Assembly (NCBI GenBank): GCA_947581665.1
Contig: CANPVI010000013.1
Span: 1 to 16,451, forward strand
Reading direction: 5' to 3'
Length of the DNA: 16,451 nucleotides
DNA from: an uncultured Atopobiaceae bacterium
GTDB taxonomy: Bacteria; Actinomycetota; Coriobacteriia; Coriobacteriales; Atopobiaceae
Below, piece after piece: positions 13,072-16,451 of this stretch. The stretch's first letter is position 1. Each line of letters opens with the position of its first letter. Made by a program: the position numbers and the translations under genes. The notes beneath the pieces are model-generated. The model saw only the letters and a list, made by a program, of their open reading frames with translations, did no database searches and was not told where the DNA came from.

Positions 13072-15157
13072 GCGGAGGCGCCGCGCCATCCGTCGTGGGC
13101 GCAACGCCCGCCAGGCACTGATTCGCCGGGCGCCCAACCCGCGCCACCTCGGGCTCTCCCTCTTCCTTGACGAGGAACTCGGGTATACGAGCGTGGCGGT
13201 CGCGCTCGCGCTCACGGTCTCGCTCGCCCTCGTGCTCACCCTCGCGCAGGTGCAGTGGGTGGGGGCGCGTGCCGCCGACGTGCAGGCCGTGGCGGATTCC
13301 GCGGCGCTTTCCGGCGCGCAGGTGGTGAAGGCCTACACCCTCGTGGCCGAGGTCACGGATGCGTGCGTGCTCACCCTCGGGCTCGGCGGCCTCTTCGTGA
13401 TGGGCGCGGGGCTTATCGTCTGCGCCGTCCCGGGCATGGCGTCCGCGGGGCTTCGCGTGGTGGACGCGGGCGGGAAGATCATGGACGCGCGCAAGGACTT
13501 CGCCACCTCCGCGGCCGAGAACCTCGCAAAGCTCGAGGAATGCGTGCCCGCGCTCATCGCGGCCGATTCGTTCGTGACGGTGCAGGCGAACAACACGGGT
13601 GCCGTGGGCTATGCCGGCGTGGCGATCCCGTTTCCCGAGGAGGGGCAGTCCGACTTCGACCTCGCGGATGAGGTGGAGGCCGATGACCTCGAAGGCTCGG
13701 CCGAGGAGCTCGGGGAGGCCTCCGACGAGGCGAAGGCGGCTAAGGAGGCCCTCGATAAGGCGCAGGAGAAGGGGTGGCGCGCCGACTGCGTGGATGATCC
13801 CCTCTGCATGAGATCCCGCGCGGCCTCGCTCGCGGGGCTCTCCGATGCGCAGAACCCCAACTACGAGCATCCGCAGGGTTGGAACTTCGGCGTGGCCCTC
13901 TCGCGTGCCCGGGCCTACTACGCGGCGCGCCTCGCGCAGGAGGCGCCGGCCTCGAATTCAGTCGAGGAACGCGCGAACTCGGCCATGCGCAAAGTCTTTT
14001 ACGCCTATGCCCTGCAAGAGGTAAACGATGGGCACTATCGTCAAAACGCCGACGGCTCGGTCTCGATGGACCTCCCATCGCTCGCGCACAACAGTGCCGA
14101 GACGCGCTCCACCTCCATGTACACCCAGACGACCTGGCCCTGCACGCAGGAGGCGCAGGGAAAGACGATCCATGCCTTCGCCGAGTGCCCCGGGGCGAAG
14201 GGAGCGAGCGCGGGGCGGGTGACCCTCGCGCAGATGGACGCGGGCGCCGCGAGGGAGTGCGACGTCTGCCACATGTCCACCGCGGAGATGGGGCGGGTGG
14301 CCTCCGCCTCCACCAACATCTCGAATGGCTTCGAGCACTATTGGCGGATCGTCGTCGAAGCCTCGCACGAGTGGTCGGCCGCGAAAGCGGATCTCGACGC
14401 GGCCGAGGAGGCGATGCGCGCTGCAGGCGAGGAGGGCGCGAACGCCTTCGATGAGGCGCTCAAGGCGCTCGCCGTGCCGAGGCCGAAGCTCTGCCCGCCC
14501 GGGGCATGGGGCTGCATCGCGGTGGTCGTCCACGGCGAGGTCGAGAGTCCCGAGGCGCTGGCGAGCGCCTTCACGGGCGAGGCGGCGCTTCCCGCAGGAG
14601 CGGCGATCTCCGCGGCCACGCTCGCGCCCGACGAGGCGACGGCCGAGAACAACATCCTCTCGCGCTTCTTCGATTCGGTCTCCGAGGGGCAAGACGGGGG
14701 CATCGAAGGCGTGCTCCAGGGCATCACGGGAATGTGGGGCCAGCTCCTCGTGGGCTATGGCTCCGCGGCAGAGGGCATCTCGGGTGCCGCGCGGAGCCTC
14801 TTCGACGGGCTCGAGTCGATCGGCCTCGGGGCGATCGCCGATTGGCTCTCCGACACGCTCACGGGCATCGTCGAGGCGCTCGGCTTCCAACCTGCGGACA
14901 TGCGCATCAAGAAGCCCGTGCTCTGCAATTCGCAGGATGTGCTCGACAAGGACGGTTCCACGCAGGCGGCGGACGTGCGTCGCTACTTGCAGGCGATGCC
15001 CGCGGATGGCGACGTGGGCGAGCTGCTCGGCGCCCTCGGGCGGGAGTTCGCCACCGACATCCGCGACGTGGAGTTCACCGTGGCCGAGCTCCCCATCCCC
15101 GGGACCTCCCTCAAGATCCCCCTCACCGTGAGCCTTGGCGGATTGGGGCTCGTATGA
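13043..15157 (+). CDS. Large TadG-like Flp pilus-associated surface protein
   Basis: The 704-residue protein starts with a strongly basic cytoplasmic segment (about residues 1-40). One membrane helix follows (about 50-70, SVAVALALTVSLALVLTLAQ), then the sequence AADVQAVADSAALSGAQVV. Helix plus this Ala/Asp motif is the N-terminal hallmark of TadE/TadG-like (Tad) proteins. The rest should be outside the membrane: a second hydrophobic stretch (about 113-135), an acidic and coiled-coil-like segment (about 210-248), a Cys pair (C249, C255), a Cys/His cluster (C367, H377, C382, C406, C409, H410) resembling an Ada-type zinc site, and a Gly/Ala-rich C-terminal region. The ATG at 13043 has GGGAGG upstream and overlaps tadE by 29 nt. 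The stop overlaps the next gene (ATGA). The exact role, minor component or adhesin, is inferred from position. Confidence 0.8.
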   Translation: MTGFPCGTRERRRRAIRRGRNARQALIRRAPNPRHLGLSLFLDEELGYTSVAVALALTVSLALVLTLAQVQWVGARAADVQAVADSAALSGAQVVKAYTLVAEVTDACVLTLGLGGLFVMGAGLIVCAVPGMASAGLRVVDAGGKIMDARKDFATSAAENLAKLEECVPALIAADSFVTVQANNTGAVGYAGVAIPFPEEGQSDFDLADEVEADDLEGSAEELGEASDEAKAAKEALDKAQEKGWRADCVDDPLCMRSRAASLAGLSDAQNPNYEHPQGWNFGVALSRARAYYAARLAQEAPASNSVEERANSAMRKVFYAYALQEVNDGHYRQNADGSVSMDLPSLAHNSAETRSTSMYTQTTWPCTQEAQGKTIHAFAECPGAKGASAGRVTLAQMDAGAARECDVCHMSTAEMGRVASASTNISNGFEHYWRIVVEASHEWSAAKADLDAAEEAMRAAGEEGANAFDEALKALAVPRPKLCPPGAWGCIAVVVHGEVESPEALASAFTGEAALPAGAAISAATLAPDEATAENNILSRFFDSVSEGQDGGIEGVLQGITGMWGQLLVGYGSAAEGISGAARSLFDGLESIGLGAIADWLSDTLTGIVEALGFQPADMRIKKPVLCNSQDVLDKDGSTQAADVRRYLQAMPADGDVGELLGALGREFATDIRDVEFTVAELPIPGTSLKIPLTVSLGGLGLV

Positions 15158-15624
15158 GGCTCTTCTTCGAGGAGAGGGGCCAGATGGTGGCCGAGATGGC
15201 GGTGATGGTGCCCGTCATCCTCGTGTGCGCCCTCGTGGCCATGAACGGCGCCTGGTTCGCGAACCTCTGCGCGCGCTTCGATCGCGTGGCCATGGACGCG
15301 GCGCTTGCCCATGGGGTCTCGCCTTCGGGCGAGCAGGACGCCACGTCCGCGGCGTCGCAGGTGAAGGATGCCATCGAGCAGGCGATGGGAGATCCGAGCC
15401 TGGAGATCAGCGTCTCCGCGGAGCATCTCGACGCTTGGGCCGAGGGTATCTTCTCCATCTCGCCCTCGCGAGTTCGATTCACCTGCTCCATGGGCTATCG
15501 CCCGCATCCCTCGAGCTTTTCGGTGGCGGGCGCCTCGTATGTGCTGCCGGTGCTCGTCACCCACACGCGATCCGTCGTCGTCGACGCCTCGACGCTGGGG
15601 ATTGGGAGTGAGGGACATGCCTGA
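15154..15624 (+). CDS. TadE/TadF-like pseudopilin
   Basis: This 156-residue membrane-anchored protein starts with the short leader MRLFFEERG, followed by QMVAEMAVMVPVILVCALVA. This fits a class III prepilin site with Glu at +5 and Met at +6, the TadE/TadF pattern. The extracytoplasmic remainder has a helical first half (VAMDAALAHGVS, then AASQVKDAIEQAMG) and beta-like strands later, with two Cys (in LCARF and FTCSM). The ATG at 15154 overlaps the stop of the large TadG-like gene by 4 nt, so it is probably translated by coupling, as no strong Shine-Dalgarno is seen. Its end overlaps the DUF192 gene by 8 nt. It is likely a second minor pilin of the same machine. Confidence 0.82.
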   Translation: MRLFFEERGQMVAEMAVMVPVILVCALVAMNGAWFANLCARFDRVAMDAALAHGVSPSGEQDATSAASQVKDAIEQAMGDPSLEISVSAEHLDAWAEGIFSISPSRVRFTCSMGYRPHPSSFSVAGASYVLPVLVTHTRSVVVDASTLGIGSEGHA

Positions 15625-15955
15625 GATTCGCTATCTCGAGGCGCGCGGGCTGCCGAAGGTGAGGCTCTGCGTGCTGAGGAGCTTTGCGGAGAAGCTCGTG
15701 GGGCTCCTCTGGGCACGGGATCGTCGCGAGGCGCCCTGCGTGCTCATCGAACGCTGCCGGTCCGTCCATACCTTCGGTATGGCCTTCGACCTCGATCTCT
15801 GCTTCCTCGATCGCCACATGGAAGTCGTTCGGGTGGCACGTGGCGTGAAGCCCGGGCACGTGCTTTCGGCAAGGGGGGCGGTGTGCGTGGTGGAGAGGCC
15901 GGCACGGGACGGTCCGTGGGTAAGTCGCGGAGAACGCGTGCGCATCAGCGCGTGA
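15617..15955 (+). CDS. DUF192 family protein
   Basis: The 112-residue protein matches the DUF192 pattern: an N-terminal RSFAEKLVGLLWARD helix (family consensus around R-x-x-GL), then CRSVHTFGMAFDLDLCFLD, the strongly conserved HTfgM-DlvFld core, then VVRVARGVKPG and a final VVERPA strand. The function of the family is not established. Unlike many DUF192 proteins, it has no signal peptide, so it should be cytoplasmic. The ATG at 15617 follows GAGGG and overlaps the pseudopilin gene by 8 nt, tying it to the pilus operon. A 45-nt purine-rich gap follows before the next gene. Confidence 0.85.
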   Translation: MPEIRYLEARGLPKVRLCVLRSFAEKLVGLLWARDRREAPCVLIERCRSVHTFGMAFDLDLCFLDRHMEVVRVARGVKPGHVLSARGAVCVVERPARDGPWVSRGERVRISA

Positions 15956-16000
15956 AGACGAGATGCCGAGAAGCGAAGGATAAGGGAGAAGGGGAGAACC

Positions 16001-16451
16001 ATGAACTATGACACGCACATTGCGACCGTCGAGAGGGATATGCGGGGTCCGACCTCGCTCACGAAGACCTGCCCTCGTTGCGGAGCCATGGTCTTCGCGG
16101 ACATGGACGTGTGCTACGGGTGCCTCTACGACTTCAGCCGTCCGAGCCTGGATTATCCGGGTTCCGGCTCGCCCCACGCCGAGGGCCTCGCGCGGCAGCC
16201 GGTGGGATCTGCGCAGGTGATGCCCGCAAATCCCGCGCAGGAGGCAAGCGTGCTCGCCGCTCCTGCCAAGGATGTGCCGGCACCACCCCAGGTCTTCACG
16301 CAGCCAGGGGCTCCCTCGGCCTCGCAGCCGAACGCGCCTTCCCCGCCGCCTGTGGAAGGGGATGGCATCGTCCGTGCGAGGGGGCTGCCTTCGGACACGT
16401 GTGCCCCCGAGGAGGCCCAGGCACAGGCTCCGGCCCCGACCCCAGTTTCGG
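16001..16451 (+). CDS. Zinc-ribbon protein with Pro/Ala-rich linker (3' end outside window)
   Basis: The first 150 codons are visible and the frame is open to the window end. Residues 24-41 hold a zinc ribbon, CPRCGAMVF...CYGC (C24, C27, C38, C41; CxxC-x10-CxxC). From about residue 55 the chain is Pro-, Ala- and Gln-rich and probably a disordered linker (PSPPPVEGDG, APAPTPVS). The ATG at 16001 has GGGGAG 4 nt before it. There is no signal peptide, so the visible part is cytoplasmic. Zinc ribbon plus such a linker often precedes a C-terminal FHA or similar domain in Actinomycetota; that is a guess, since the downstream sequence is not present. It lies 45 nt after the DUF192 gene and may be the next gene of the operon or start a new unit. 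Confidence 0.75.
   Translation, partial: MNYDTHIATVERDMRGPTSLTKTCPRCGAMVFADMDVCYGCLYDFSRPSLDYPGSGSPHAEGLARQPVGSAQVMPANPAQEASVLAAPAKDVPAPPQVFTQPGAPSASQPNAPSPPPVEGDGIVRARGLPSDTCAPEEAQAQAPAPTPVS

Noticed and set aside
1..16451. tRNA or rRNA genes, CRISPR arrays, insertion sequences, prophage genes
   Set aside because: Reading both strands showed no tRNA-like cloverleaf, no regularly spaced repeats, no transposase or integrase motifs and no obvious composition break; the window looks like ordinary chromosome with an accessory pilus operon.

Overview
The window is a high-GC bacterial chromosome segment. The best inference is a Gram-positive Actinomycetota member of the Coriobacteriia type (Olsenella/Atopobiaceae-like). 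This rests on the strong G/C third-position bias, the fermentative D-lactate dehydrogenase and pyruvate kinase pair, and a Flp/Tad pilus operon with no outer-membrane secretin gene among the genes visible here. The taxonomic call is inference; nothing in the window (for example no rRNA) fixes it.

Layout. Positions 1-1533 are on the minus strand and carry a D-lactate dehydrogenase (541-1533) followed 46 nt later by the 5' part of pyruvate kinase (1-494, cut by the window edge). Together they form the last steps of lactate fermentation. A 220-bp divergent intergenic region separates them from a plus-strand pair: a P-type Ca2+-transporting ATPase (GTG start at 1754) and, 22 nt downstream, the ribosome-assembly GTPase RsgA (to 5720).

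A 239-nt non-coding, partly AT-rich gap (5721-5959) then precedes a tightly packed plus-strand Tad (tight adherence, Flp pilus) operon running from 5960 to at least 15955 and probably through the window end. The order is cpaB-like SAF protein, tadZ/cpaE ATPase, tadA/cpaF ATPase, tadB, tadC, Flp major pilin, an unrecognised secreted protein, a second Flp-like pilin, a TadE-like pseudopilin, a 704-residue TadG-like surface protein, another TadE/F-like pseudopilin, a DUF192 protein, and the start of a zinc-ribbon/proline-rich protein. Nearly all junctions are overlaps (ATGA, TGATG or longer) or short gaps, indicating translational coupling. The prepilin peptidase is not in the window.

How it works together (established for the family). 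TadZ positions the machine, TadA powers it, TadB/TadC form the inner-membrane platform, CpaB is an extracytoplasmic assembly factor, Flp is the fibre, and the TadE/F/G-like proteins are minor pilins or accessory surface proteins. Unusual points are the 76-residue leader on the Flp pilin, a Cys/His cluster resembling an Ada-type zinc site inside the TadG-like protein, a novel Cys-containing secreted protein between the two pilins, the DUF192 gene coupled to the operon, and a perfect 10-bp inverted repeat upstream of the operon. The Ca2+-ATPase appears to keep all SERCA Ca2+-ligand positions checked.
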